From Davidsoniella eucalypti (taxonomy: Eukaryota > Ascomycota > Sordariomycetes > Microascales > Ceratocystidaceae), in assembly GCA_004009845.1 (NCBI GenBank), contig RMBW01000063.1, positions 62,001-126,000 of the forward strand: a DNA stretch of 64,000 nt, in the 5' to 3' direction. Of this stretch, positions 12,801-24,000 are shown piece after piece. Below the pieces are notes generated by a model that was not told where the DNA came from, made no database searches, and worked only from the letters and a program-made list of their open reading frames with translations. The number at the start of each line of letters is the position of its first letter. Within the stretch, counting starts at the first letter, position 1. Made by a program: the position numbers and the translations under genes.

Positions 12801-15623
12801 TAACTACAGGTAACTATGTATGTTTCTAGATAACTGTGTGTTTTTTGTTTTCAAACACACAATCGATCTTCTCTTTACTTCGTTTACATTTAGAAGAAGC
12901 CAAGAGGTCCTCAAAAGAAACAAACAGTTGCATTGGCTTGTCAAGTGACTGGAAATGATCCGACAAGGAAAGGCGGCAAAATCCAGCCCCTAAAGCACGT
13001 AAATATACTCTCTATCAACACTTGAGAGTTGAGTTCATCTTGCCACTAGTGGAAATAGAGCGGCGGTAGAGCGTTTACACCGAGGCTAGTAGGGATCCTG
13101 TCTGCTGAGCTACATCTAAGTTGGCAAGTGGTGAACTAGGAAGGCCTTGGAAATGAATAATGGCGGCAAGTAACAAATGGTAGAAAGTAATTGACAGCCA
13201 ACAAGGAGCCCGCCACATAGGCTCATGGCGATATTAAATTCTTCATGTTGCCTCACTGTCACAATTACGGGGCGCAACAGGTCATTTTTTCTTGCAAGTT
13301 TTGTCTTTTCTGGGTTACACTATTAGGGTTGGTTCTCTTAGATGAGCAACGATGATTGAAAATGAACTTCTAGGCGGAAATTCTATTATATTTTAAACGG
13401 AAAAAAATTAGAATGAAATAAAAAAAAAAAGCCTTTTCTTTTCTCGGCTCTTGGTGGTTTTCTCCAAACGTGGCTGCAAGCAGACATCATTGACAGTTCG
13501 TCCAAGATACCTAGAAATCGATTTTTTGAGAAAAATATAAGCAGGGAGGAAAGAGTCAATGCTCCCTTTTACGCAAATAAGAAAGTTATAGGAAGCTGTC
13601 AACATCGGCTTGATTCAATTCTGCCGTTTTTTGTGCTCCCTTCTGCCAAGCTTTGACCAGATGCTTGCTGTGCCATAAAACGACAGACTGCCAGATGCCA
13701 GATTTAGTGTAGCCATGATGAGAGCATCCGCCTATCTAACCTAAAGTTGGCTTGGACTAAGCCGAACGACGATACTTGACTTTTGGATACCTTTGGGATT
13801 AATTCACGCACTAGAGCTTGGCATTTCGCGACTACCAACTCTGTATGAAAATGAAAGGCAAATGCCAATAGCTACTAAGCCCGTCTGATACGAGGCAAAG
13901 GTCCAGACCGAATAGAAACAAAAGCCAAGAGTTTATTAAGAAAAGAACCTACTAGCTGTCCCCAATCATTTCCCATATAGGACTAGCACTCTTTCTCGCA
14001 CAAAAGAAGAGAAAAAAAGCAAGTAACAACTCGTCGAGATCGGGATTTCGAGACATTGGCTACACTTGATCTGGGCAGAATAATTGACTTTCCACAGGAC
14101 AGATGTCGGGCGTCTATAATTGTAACGTATGAACAGTCGTGCATGGCTCTAGACAACGCCTTTCCTTTTACAATTTTGTTTCAAAAGAAAAGCCTTGTGA
14201 AGCTTAAGTTGGTAGTAAGGACTGGTTCTGTCCTCGAAACAAACTTAGTGAATATATAACCCTAACATGCATTACCACCGTTAAAACTAATAGCCAGATA
14301 AACCCTAATAAGTACGATGATTTTTTATGCTTCGCATTTATGATAACAAATGATAAAGATGAATACTACTCCCTTATTCTGAGCAAACACACCTTCTCTA
14401 ATGGCAAAAAACCCCGCTAGATGAGACGAGACGAGACGAACTGCTTGTTATCTAAGTTTGACTTTTGAACATTGCGGATGGACGAAATATTCACATTCCA
14501 AGGCATTAGACTTCCCTTGTATAAGCTTCGATCGAACAACGACAACCATAATTATCTTTTCTTTGCTACCGTAAAATTAGAGCGGAAGCATTAAGGGAGA
14601 AGAAACAACTACACCGAAAATAGGAAAAAAAGAAACGAACAATGAACTCAGGTAGAAAAGAGGGAGCGGTATTTGTCGAAAAGAGTTCTGTAGACATATA
14701 CACTTAACAACTCAGAATCTAAAGTTTCATAAAATGAAATTTGTATAAAGTGATTAGTGAAAATACATAAGAAAACCGAGTAAGGACATACAAAGACAGG
14801 AGCTGGAGAGAGGAGGGAGGGAGTCTTGATCTATCACCGTCCATTCTCTCACAGGAGACAGATCGTTGGTTCTCTAAGAATAACCGACTCTGGCCGAAGA
14901 GAAAATGGCTAGAGAACACATGTAGAAACACACAAGGACGGTTGCTTTGATCATGATCATGACTTCAGTGTCCGGATCCTGTCCTGTGCCCGCAATATTG
15001 GCAAATCAACGTCATATCGCAGCTTTAGTTTAGCTGCAAGTTTCGAGTACGTACTCTGAGGTATCTTTTACTTGCTGGTTTAATATGTATTACTTGGATT
15101 TACCTCTCCATGCTGTATAGAACCATCGTGTTATACGATGTATAGACACATAAGGCTCAGTAAAAAATCAGCAACGGCAGCGGGAAAGGGACCAAGTAAA
15201 TTTCACTAGCAGCGCAAGTTTAATTGCACGATTTTATCGAGATAAACTGCGCAGCTTTTAGCGTTCCCAGGGACAACCCTCCTTGACTGCTTTCAAATGG
15301 CAAAAAAAAGAATAATAAAAAGAGCATGTATGATTAAATGCATTGACAATAAAGCAACCGTAGTCGACTATAAAATCGCGACTGGTTTAATTGAGCTGGT
15401 GGGGTGTGGCACGCCTCCCGTGGCAATAACCCCAAGCTGTGATGGGCTCCGACGTCCAAGGCACTATTTTTTCTTGAGGTAGTTGCTCTATCAGTGCAAC
15501 CCGGATGCAGCCAAAACTACAGCTACTACATCTGGAGTTCTTTCCACTGCTGCTTAGCGCAGAAATTGCTTCTTAGGACATATAAAGTCAACTGGCCATC
15601 ATAGGACTTCCCATCACGGAGAA
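9826..15623. other. gene-poor AT-rich region with coding-like relics
   Basis: No intact gene is supported. Two weak coding-like relics lie on the plus strand. At 11715-11816 there are 34 open codons containing MIDGLAKKLKDVGVPKAVKY. Around 12150-12556 is a patchwork including MDTLYQYALSVYYISRR and ending at a stop after WYKFCHCSR. Neither can be assigned to a family. An A/T block with T12 followed by A9 lies at about 12710-12731, and a (GAGAC)3 microsatellite at 14423-14439. Confidence 0.5.
14423..14439. repeat. GAGAC microsatellite
   Basis: Three perfect tandem copies of the pentamer GAGAC plus a partial fourth unit. It is a short simple repeat with no visible coding context. Confidence 0.8.
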
Positions 15624-15925
15624 GATATATAGCGAGTGATTTTCCCATATTTCCTCTCCGTCTGGATCTTTTATTTTGTTCTTTACACTATCAATTCCAT
15701 CGTTCTTATCCCCCTTTGACTCGTCCCTTACCTTGCTTTTACCAAAACCTCTCCATCGCTCAGTTCTAGTTGCTTTCGGTCTTCCTTGTCTGTGAGTCTG
15801 ACCAAGCCTGACATTGACGAACCACCACCTCTACTTTGCCATCTTGGCCTTGCTTCCATTGACTTGCTTATCCCTACTGTTTATCACTACTGTTTATTTC
15901 TTTTCGATTCTTCACATCTTTCACA
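15624..15925 (+). promoter_or_regulatory. TATA-like element and CT-rich leader of zinc-finger gene
   Basis: GATATATAG at 15624-15632 is followed by about 290 nt dominated by C and T up to the ATG at 15926. A TATA-like element followed by a pyrimidine-rich leader is a common arrangement at filamentous fungal promoters. The assignment is inferred from sequence alone; the transcription start is not determined. Confidence 0.4.
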
Positions 15926-18019
15926 ATGGCTCAGTCACGCAATAGTTCCAATGGCTCCATGCCTGCTTTTGTTGCTCCCAGTGCCAGTCTCGCCAGCAGT
16001 CACTACCAAGCTGCCTCGGGAAATCACGGCTATCCCAAATTTGTCTTTCCTACTGATGACCACCACAGCCAAACCAACTACCACAACCAGGTCAACCACC
16101 ACAACACCAGCACAGCCTCCACCACTCACTTCACCAACCCTGAGTACGTGCCATCCGCGGGACACCAAACCGCTGGCGTTGCTCGTGCTCGTGGGCCTTT
16201 GTTCATCCCCGCTGCCGAGCTCTCCCCACGTACCATGTACGCCGAGCCTGCGAGACCCGTCCCGTGGCCGCCTCGGGAGTCTTTAGGCGAATGCCGAGAC
16301 GCTCACTGCCGTGCCCCTGGCACCAATGAGTGCTTTTATCCTCACCACAACCAGTCGCGCGCCCAGCAGGGCAACAACCCCTTCACTACACCTTCTGAGC
16401 ACTGGGCTCGCCGCAGCTCTGTGCCGATGTCCGTGTCAAGCAGCGCTGACTCTCACCGCAGCCGTTTCGAGGATAGAGTTGCGCCCCAAGATCGCCAGCA
16501 AAGCGTCTGGTACGAGGGTGCCCGTTCGGCCCACTCAGGTCGCCGTGATTCTTATAATGGACCGATTCAGCAGCACTTCGAAAATCCTGACTGGCATCGT
16601 GCCAACGAGCCTCCTCGCCTTGGCAGTCATAGCTCTACTTATGATTCTGTCCCCATGTCTATGTCGTCTAGCCGGACCTCCCACAGCTCGGGATATCAGG
16701 TCTCTGACGGCTCTTTGAATAGCCCTTATTTCGCCAAGGTTCCTGCTCACCAATCTGGAACTTCGGCCTATCCCTCTAACAGCTCTTCCTATCCTCATCA
16801 CCCTATCGAAGCTCATCATAGCTATACTGGGCCTGGAGCATCAGCCCATGCCTATCAACAGCCTAACAGCCACTTTCAGCATCACCACAATGCTGGAGCA
16901 CCTGCCCAAGCTACTCACCCTGGTGAACACCCTATTCCCATCTCAGCCCATCCTTTGGCCTCGCGTCCGGCTAGCCAGCAAGATGGTCAGGCCCGGCCTC
17001 CGAAAGTATCTGCTTGTGCACCTTACGCCCAGCCGAGCCTGTTTAAAGGCACTACTCCGACTGGCCCTGTAGAAGGCGAATCAGCTGCTAATCGCCTTAA
17101 CTGTGATCCTAGCGATCTTGACGATGCTGAACGAGTCAGTCTCGTCCATCGTTTGCTCGCTGCAAAGCACCGCAATGGGCGCAAGGGCAAGGATAGCATG
17201 TATAGTGTTCCAGTGCACTGTGTTGTCGGCGGTAAACCCAAGACGCGGTGGTTATGCCAGGCCTGTGGCCAACCTACTAGTACATCTGGCCACGCTTCAC
17301 GCCACTATAATTCCACTCATATCTGCGAGAAGAACTACTTCTGTCGGCTTGAAAATTGCCCTGGCGCTTTCCAGCGCGGCGACAACCGCTCTCAGCACGA
17401 GAAAAACACCCATTTCTTGATGTTCACGAAGGACAGTGACTTAAGGGCCACTTCTCCGTACTGCCGTGCCATCGAGCTTCAGGCGGTTACTAATGTCAAA
17501 GATGGCATCACTGAACTAGAGAAGCAAATGAAGAATTGCAAGAATCAGGAACGAACCCAGTTCATGCAACACCTCAAGGTCGTCTTAGAGGGCAGATACG
17601 CTCATATGGCCAATCGGCTGGGTTCCAACGGCACCACTCGCCGCCGTACATCAAAGAACCAGCGCCGAGCCTCATTGGCTACCCCCAGCCAGTCCACTGT
17701 GGAGACTTCCGAGACGCTCCCTATTACTAGTGATCAGGGTACTACTCCATCTAGCACGCACTCTCGTGCCAACTCTGGATATCGTCTGTCCATTGGCTTC
17801 CTGTGTGAGCCTGCTGCCCAGGATACGGCCACCCAGGCCCATGCTCCTGACCAATACATTGTTCCTACGCTCCCCCCGCGCTCTGCTGAGTTGGTTTCTT
17901 ACACTCCAACGGAGACGCAGAATCACGATCAATCCCAGGCTCAGACTCAGACTGCTCCTAGTGCTATGTCTGCTGTCGCCGACAATGCTGACAAGCGCCG
18001 CTCTAGAGTGTGGACGTGA
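15926..18019 (+). CDS. C2H2 zinc-finger protein, putative transcription factor
   Basis: Single-exon reading frame of 697 residues. Two adjacent C2H2 fingers are visible: C444-x2-C447-x12-H460-x4-H465 and C473-x4-C478-x12-H491-x4-H496. The second finger contains the CPGAFQRGDNRSQH core. Residues 1-440 are low-complexity and rich in Ser, His, Pro and Tyr, with a His/Asn-rich patch near 45-60 and a small Cys cluster (C123, C128, C136). A basic stretch RRRTSKNQRR near 570-580 could be a nuclear localisation signal. The C-terminus is Ser/Thr/Gln-rich and ends in RRSRVWT. This layout of disordered flanks around two fingers fits a sequence-specific nuclear regulator. I do not recognise an orthologue, so no symbol is given. 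No intron is needed. It is the only confident gene between the window start and 31 kb, which suggests a large regulatory landscape or a repeat-rich neighbourhood. Confidence 0.85.
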   Translation: MAQSRNSSNGSMPAFVAPSASLASSHYQAASGNHGYPKFVFPTDDHHSQTNYHNQVNHHNTSTASTTHFTNPEYVPSAGHQTAGVARARGPLFIPAAELSPRTMYAEPARPVPWPPRESLGECRDAHCRAPGTNECFYPHHNQSRAQQGNNPFTTPSEHWARRSSVPMSVSSSADSHRSRFEDRVAPQDRQQSVWYEGARSAHSGRRDSYNGPIQQHFENPDWHRANEPPRLGSHSSTYDSVPMSMSSSRTSHSSGYQVSDGSLNSPYFAKVPAHQSGTSAYPSNSSSYPHHPIEAHHSYTGPGASAHAYQQPNSHFQHHHNAGAPAQATHPGEHPIPISAHPLASRPASQQDGQARPPKVSACAPYAQPSLFKGTTPTGPVEGESAANRLNCDPSDLDDAERVSLVHRLLAAKHRNGRKGKDSMYSVPVHCVVGGKPKTRWLCQACGQPTSTSGHASRHYNSTHICEKNYFCRLENCPGAFQRGDNRSQHEKNTHFLMFTKDSDLRATSPYCRAIELQAVTNVKDGITELEKQMKNCKNQERTQFMQHLKVVLEGRYAHMANRLGSNGTTRRRTSKNQRRASLATPSQSTVETSETLPITSDQGTTPSSTHSRANSGYRLSIGFLCEPAAQDTATQAHAPDQYIVPTLPPRSAELVSYTPTETQNHDQSQAQTQTAPSAMSAVADNADKRRSRVWT

Positions 18020-21000
18020 TCTTTACTGTGTAACGCTGGCTGTTACCGTTCGCAACGGCATGTTGTGTTCTTTCTCTCTTCTTGTTAATCCTTTCTTCTC
18101 TTACGCCATTTGCTTATGCCTATTCCTGCATATATCGCTGTTAGAGATTTCTAGTACTACATCATTCTACAATCAACGTTGTTTGGCCACTCGGCACTCT
18201 ACTACTTCTTTTTTCCCTGCTATTTTTTTTCTTTTTCTTCTCTTCCTGCTACACTCCAATCCTGTTTCCATGAGAGGGTCGCCCCGGGACCCGCTTCCGG
18301 GGCCCCGAGCTTTCTCTTGAGCTCTTTGATTTTTGTCTTGAGGGTTCCATTGTCGACGTCACTGACAAGGGTCCCTTGCAAATGCAATCGACTTGCTTTT
18401 TGCTAAGATGACTTGTTGGTCTCTTCCTCTTCTTTCCCATGCCTAGTTTCTTTGTGTCTTTTTCTTTTGTTTTCATTTCAAGTACCAATATCGTTGTTTT
18501 CTCTTCTACCTTATGTTTTACTATCATTTTTTTTTGTTTTTTTTTTCCACTTACGATATGAAGATCCTAATACTGTCAAGATCTACTCGAAAGAAAAAAA
18601 AATTATAGTACGAGCTTTAGTCTCGATTTTCATCACTTGTACACATGCTCTAATGTTTTTTTCACTAGCGTATGATCTAAAGTATCTCCGCGAGGGCAGT
18701 CCATTTATTTAGGACACTTTTTTGTACCTTTTGTTTTCCGGTTATATCTGGTTTTGTTCTCTTTGGGTTGCTCTTTTTTTCTGGTATTATATGCTATTCA
18801 GTAGCCTGTGTTTTCAAGGAGCCCGGCGGCTTATTGATATCTTCTACCAATATTCTGGTTAACCAGAGTCATTTTGTTTATGACCAAAATTCAGCCAACG
18901 TTTAGGCCTATGTGGTCGAATCCCGGTAAAGGGCGATTCACTTTGTATCCATCAATTGTAGTCATTCATTCAATGATAATAAATTTTAGTCTTTATTTCA
19001 CAAAACATGTTTTCTTCCTTTGTGCTGTATGGAATAAATGCTACAACATGACTTTCTATAAAGTCCATCATACATATAACTGCAACCTAAGCACATCGTA
19101 ATACGTCAAGGCAATCAACAGTTTGTACCCAATGCCCTTGTGTGATGTCTCAGGATACTAGAAGCAAGAAAAAAAGCAATATTTCTTGCCTTACTCGGCC
19201 CTATCTCTCGTACCAATACATCGTGTCATTATCGTCTAGTTCCACCCAGTTTCTGTGGGGATGCTACAGGACGTATCACATTTTGGTTTTTCAGAATGAC
19301 CACATCGTTCGCCACCAGGCGTCATAATGGAGAACAGCGTATAGTGTTTCCTGAGTGTAATGCACCGTGATGCTACTACCTGTACAGTATATAGCAAGAC
19401 TCTGCGAGGGACATATAGAGATTGAAACAAAAGCACCCCAGGTCTGATACAGGCTGCGACATGCCATCCAATCACCGGCACCCAAGTCAAAAGAGCCCTT
19501 GGATAGCATAGAGTTGGAAGTGATATGATTCTTGGCTGGCATCGGTGCCCAATAACAGCATAAGAGTGCCCTGTGCCATTGTAGGAAGCATCAAGTATGT
19601 TATTTATATGAACAGAGTTCCTACAGGTACTTTGGAACACGGGGTAGTAACTCCTAAAACACTAAGCACAAGGAAAGAAGCAACTTGGACTGCAATCATA
19701 GTACACAGTATGGTGGCATTGCGCTACTATTTCTCTCCATTTGGGGCTGCCTCTTCATATACGTTCTGTTATACATATTCACAAATATATGCAAGATAAT
19801 AAAGTATATGTAGAGTCCCCCCTCTGGCAATAATATTGCGCTGATATGTAAGTTGCAACTACGGTGTGCGTGCGACGAACTGTGAATTTCCCCGAATATT
19901 TCCCTTCTTGGGTTGTTACCCGAATAGGCAGGAAGCCGGGGCAATGGAATGGGATGAATAGGATGGGAAGGGAAGGGATGGTTGTTTTGCTTGATTTGGG
20001 TCCTTGCCCTTGTTGGGTTTTCAACGACCAGCCACGACGACATTTTGCATAGCTAGCAATATCAAGACAGGAGTAATTCCAACCATAGCATCGTGATAAC
20101 GGGTGTTCTGGCCGAATATTATGAGAGACCTACAGTGAGGAGGCCTGAAACAGAGACCGTGATGCCTGTCTTATGGAACAGAATATCACGACGAACCTGA
20201 CTGACGATGAGCGTTCTTCATTCTTCTTTTTTACAGGTTTTATACTCTACTTCAAAGTCTTGATTATTGAACTCTCATAATGGCCAACATAGCCCACCCA
20301 TGCTCATTATTCTCGAATTATAGTCCCTTTTGCCTATCTATTATACTCTGTAGCTCTTCATCGATCCTGACAAGTAGGACCAGAAATGCCTACTCTCGTT
20401 CAGTATCTTATCTTCTGATTCTACATTTATAGCTACTGAACAACGTCAAATCACCCCTCGTTCCATGCCATTGCTCTTGCGCTACCGCTGGGGGGATTAC
20501 ATCACGGTAAGTTTTATATATTTGCCACCCACTACCTTGACATACCAGCCAGCGTTACGGTGACCATCACGACAAGACCGACGAAGAACATAAGCCGCTC
20601 GTTCTGTTGCTTGTTTCTCTCATATCTTCCCCGATATTCGACTGGCCTTCTTTTGGGGTTCTATTGAAAAAAAAATGCAAGACCCATGGTGTATTGATAT
20701 CAAGATTGTATTGTTGGTCAGGATATTATGTGCTTTCTTTTTCCCTTGTTCTTCCCCCCATCCAACGAAAATGGGTAAATACGCTAGCAAGGCTTCACTG
20801 CCACGACGCATGAGCTTGATGGGTGCTAGTCAACTATAAGAGGTGGCAGTGGTTTCCCTTGTTGTCTCGATTCTGTGCGCACACTCCTCGCTTTGTTGTC
20901 CCACCGTCAATTGAGAAAAGGTGAACACCCCATATATGTAAGCTAGTACTTGGCTGTAGTATCAATGAAGTCTTTTTTGCGGCTTCTTGTGTCATTTAAA

Positions 21001-24000
21001 CAGACTTCGACCTAACTATAGTCTAACTTGACTTTATGATGGATAGTACATGTTAATTAAAGCACATATCCTAGCATGTTATCTCATGTCTTGATTGACT
21101 TTGCCGGCGGCTGCTATTATTGTCACGCTTCCCGTACAAACACTATTCATTGGCAATCCCTGCAACATCCACACTCTGCCGTATTTCCCCATCGCTTTCC
21201 CCGAGATGTTGAAAAAAGGTATTGTTGAAGATAGTGCGGCCAAGTTTTCCGGTAACTTGGTCTGATTCTTCGTTGAAAACTAGTACATATATGTATGAGG
21301 TGATCATGCATAGAACTGATGGGTGTACAAGACACTCCGTGCTTTAGTCTAGTTTTCAGTAGATAACCGTAGATAATCGTATGTGAGCACGACGCTAGTC
21401 AATTCCATCGCACTAACCCATAATTTGTGATGATGTTGAATACGGGGAGTCTCATGAGTATTGGACCTAACTCTCCCAAGGTATACGAATATATACTACA
21501 TATAACATTGCCAAGTGTGCCCAACGGGATCTTACATGTCCGTCATTGGTTATGATGAGACTCACCGACATATACTCAAAACGATACAACCTGTATGATC
21601 AGTGGAATCTCATAATATCATAAGTACCTCATACTACTTCCTATACAGCTAATATGATTGCCCGCCCACATAATTAGAAGCAATCTATTGGATGCCAACC
21701 CGGACCTCACCGAAGGGGTTCGGTCACGCCCTTTCATTCTGAGACTCTTTCTCAGATCCTCCTACTAGTTGCTGTCACCCTCGCAGAGTCTACAACTAAC
21801 TACGATACCTGGTGTGCTGGGTGGTTCCGTTCATTAACCACTGATTTGCTGTCATATAGACCAAGAGGCGTATTATTTCAAAGATTGTCCAACTCGGACC
21901 CCCTGAAAACGTCACTTATGTAGCAGGAATCACATTGAGAATGTATCCTGATGCTCTCGGTAGAGCTTTCAGCTAAGCCCGAGCACATTGACGGAGTATC
22001 TATACTTTGACCAGATGCTACAGTGTAAGGATAACAATGAATAAGTATCATCACAGGAACAGAATGGAGAAGACAGCATAACGATACCTATAGTTCAGTA
22101 TAGTTGGATGTATTGTATTTGTTCCTCTTCCCATACTTGTCGTGGCCATTACTATTTTAACACACATCGGGGAATGAGCAAAATACACAACGTCATAGAG
22201 ATATACACTGTACTACTAGGTCACAAAACCACGAAAGGTTTTTCGAAGGCTCCCCTTCCTTCCGACATCTTCAGCACTTTCAGGAGTCATATGTACTTTT
22301 AAGAAAGGCCGTGCTGTGGTATGGCTTGCTACCGCATCAGTGATCCTTTGAAAGGCTCGTTCCAATTTTTGCCTCCTTGAGATGTGAACAGACCTTCTAG
22401 TCACGGCTTCATTAGGTGCTTGTACCTAGTTAAAAATATAACTCGGTGTATATTGTCACTTGGGAAGTGGTTTGCCCGACAGACATGAGAGTAGACAGTT
22501 GGTTTGTGGACTGGCTAGCCGTTTTCCATCGGTTGCCGTTGTACATTTTATTCCGTCTATCTTGCTCTGTGTCTCACGTCTTTGTCTGTCTCGGCATCCT
22601 GACAGACCCTTTTTCCAGGGAGTAAGATACTGTCCCGGGCGTACTGTAAGTTCATTAAAGAGACCCGATTCAGTAAGTTTCTTCGAGGTACCTTAAATGT
22701 AAGCCTGTTGTTTGTGCGTATTGATTTTGTGGTATACATAATGGAAGAGGGACGTGAAGAACCCTTCAGGAACGATTTTTTGACCTAGCAATTCTGATAC
22801 TTGGAAAAGCCAACGCCTATTTGGTTGGGTGAAAATGTAACATCAATAACTGTGAGTACATGTCTTCAAACTTGAAAGCGGTAGTGGTATATCACCAGTT
22901 TATCATGTCAAGTAGGGTGGATCATATTAGGCTAAGACTTAAAGCCCTATGCAAAGTATAGTTCCTTTTAGGTGCTTCGATGCTATGGTTCCTTGCTCTG
23001 CCGTGTTCTGCCTTATCTAGATTATTTGTTTCCAAAAGTTGCCCTCTTTGTGATAGGAACATGTGTTCATTGGCTAATATTAGTGGACTAGGCTATTATG
23101 AGCAATCGAACGCAAACTGAAGAGGCATCGATATCTTTGTTGCATATATATTTATATTCGTCACAACTCTGCATAAGATCTAATTAGGTTTTATGTGGAC
23201 AATTGATATACTGTATGGACTCTTAACGTAGTACTAAAGATTCCTACAGCAAAAGATTGAGACATAGTAAGAAGCACATATATGATAAGTCTAACTATCA
23301 GAATAAGGCGTCCATTTGTTCTCGATTATCATTTTTCTCGTAGTATTAGTTCAAAGTCGTAGTTATGACGAGTTACACCTGCGTTTAGTTAGCTCTTTTA
23401 TTTGCATCGTCATCAACTATTATACCGACCATTATACCTAAAGGAATGATCTTATTATGCAGTAATGAAGCCTCATTTAGTAGTGATTTGCGCATATACG
23501 AGCTCTCATTCGCCTGAAAATGTCGACGAGGATCTTCTGAATTTCTTAATTCCAAACTGTTGCAGTTGGTGTGAAAATTCTCGGGTATGATTATCTCTTT
23601 TTTCGGTTTGAATAATTCCTTTTTCTGGTTCGTCACACCTCAAGTAATGACCCAGACTTGACTACTAGTCAATTAGCAAGTTCGCGTTTTCATACCAGAA
23701 AAAATAAAAATCCCTAGGAAACATCAACACTTATTCACAAGAAAGTAAGTAAGACTGCCGTGAAAATAAAAGACTTGAAATAATATCAGCCTTTCGTGAG
23801 AAAATGGAGAGAAGAGGGGAGACAGAATAAGAAAAATAGACATATTAACTAGCCGGTTACTAGGAATAGACAGAAAATGAAGACTGTGCCTAAAACAGAG
23901 CTCAAATCTCTCGCCTCCAAGCTTCTGGGTAGCAGCCAATGTAACGCAAAGCTAAAGCAAAGGCAGCAGAGAATTAAGCATTGATTTATGATTTCATAAT

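Noticed and set aside
1..15900. Centromere or subtelomere as an explanation of the AT-rich desert
   Set aside because: No telomere-type tandem repeats or large satellite arrays are seen, only isolated CCCTAA-like hexamers. Gene-poor repeat-bearing sequence is enough to explain it.
18905..18930. TGGTCGAATCCCGGT, similar to a tRNA T-arm
   Set aside because: No matching D-arm, anticodon arm or acceptor stem lies upstream within tRNA distance.
21470..21990. Possible solo LTR (less AT-rich block with GGGATCTTACATGTCCGTC and a CACCGAAGGGGTTCGGTCACG stretch)
   Set aside because: No second copy, target-site duplication or primer-binding site could be identified in the window.
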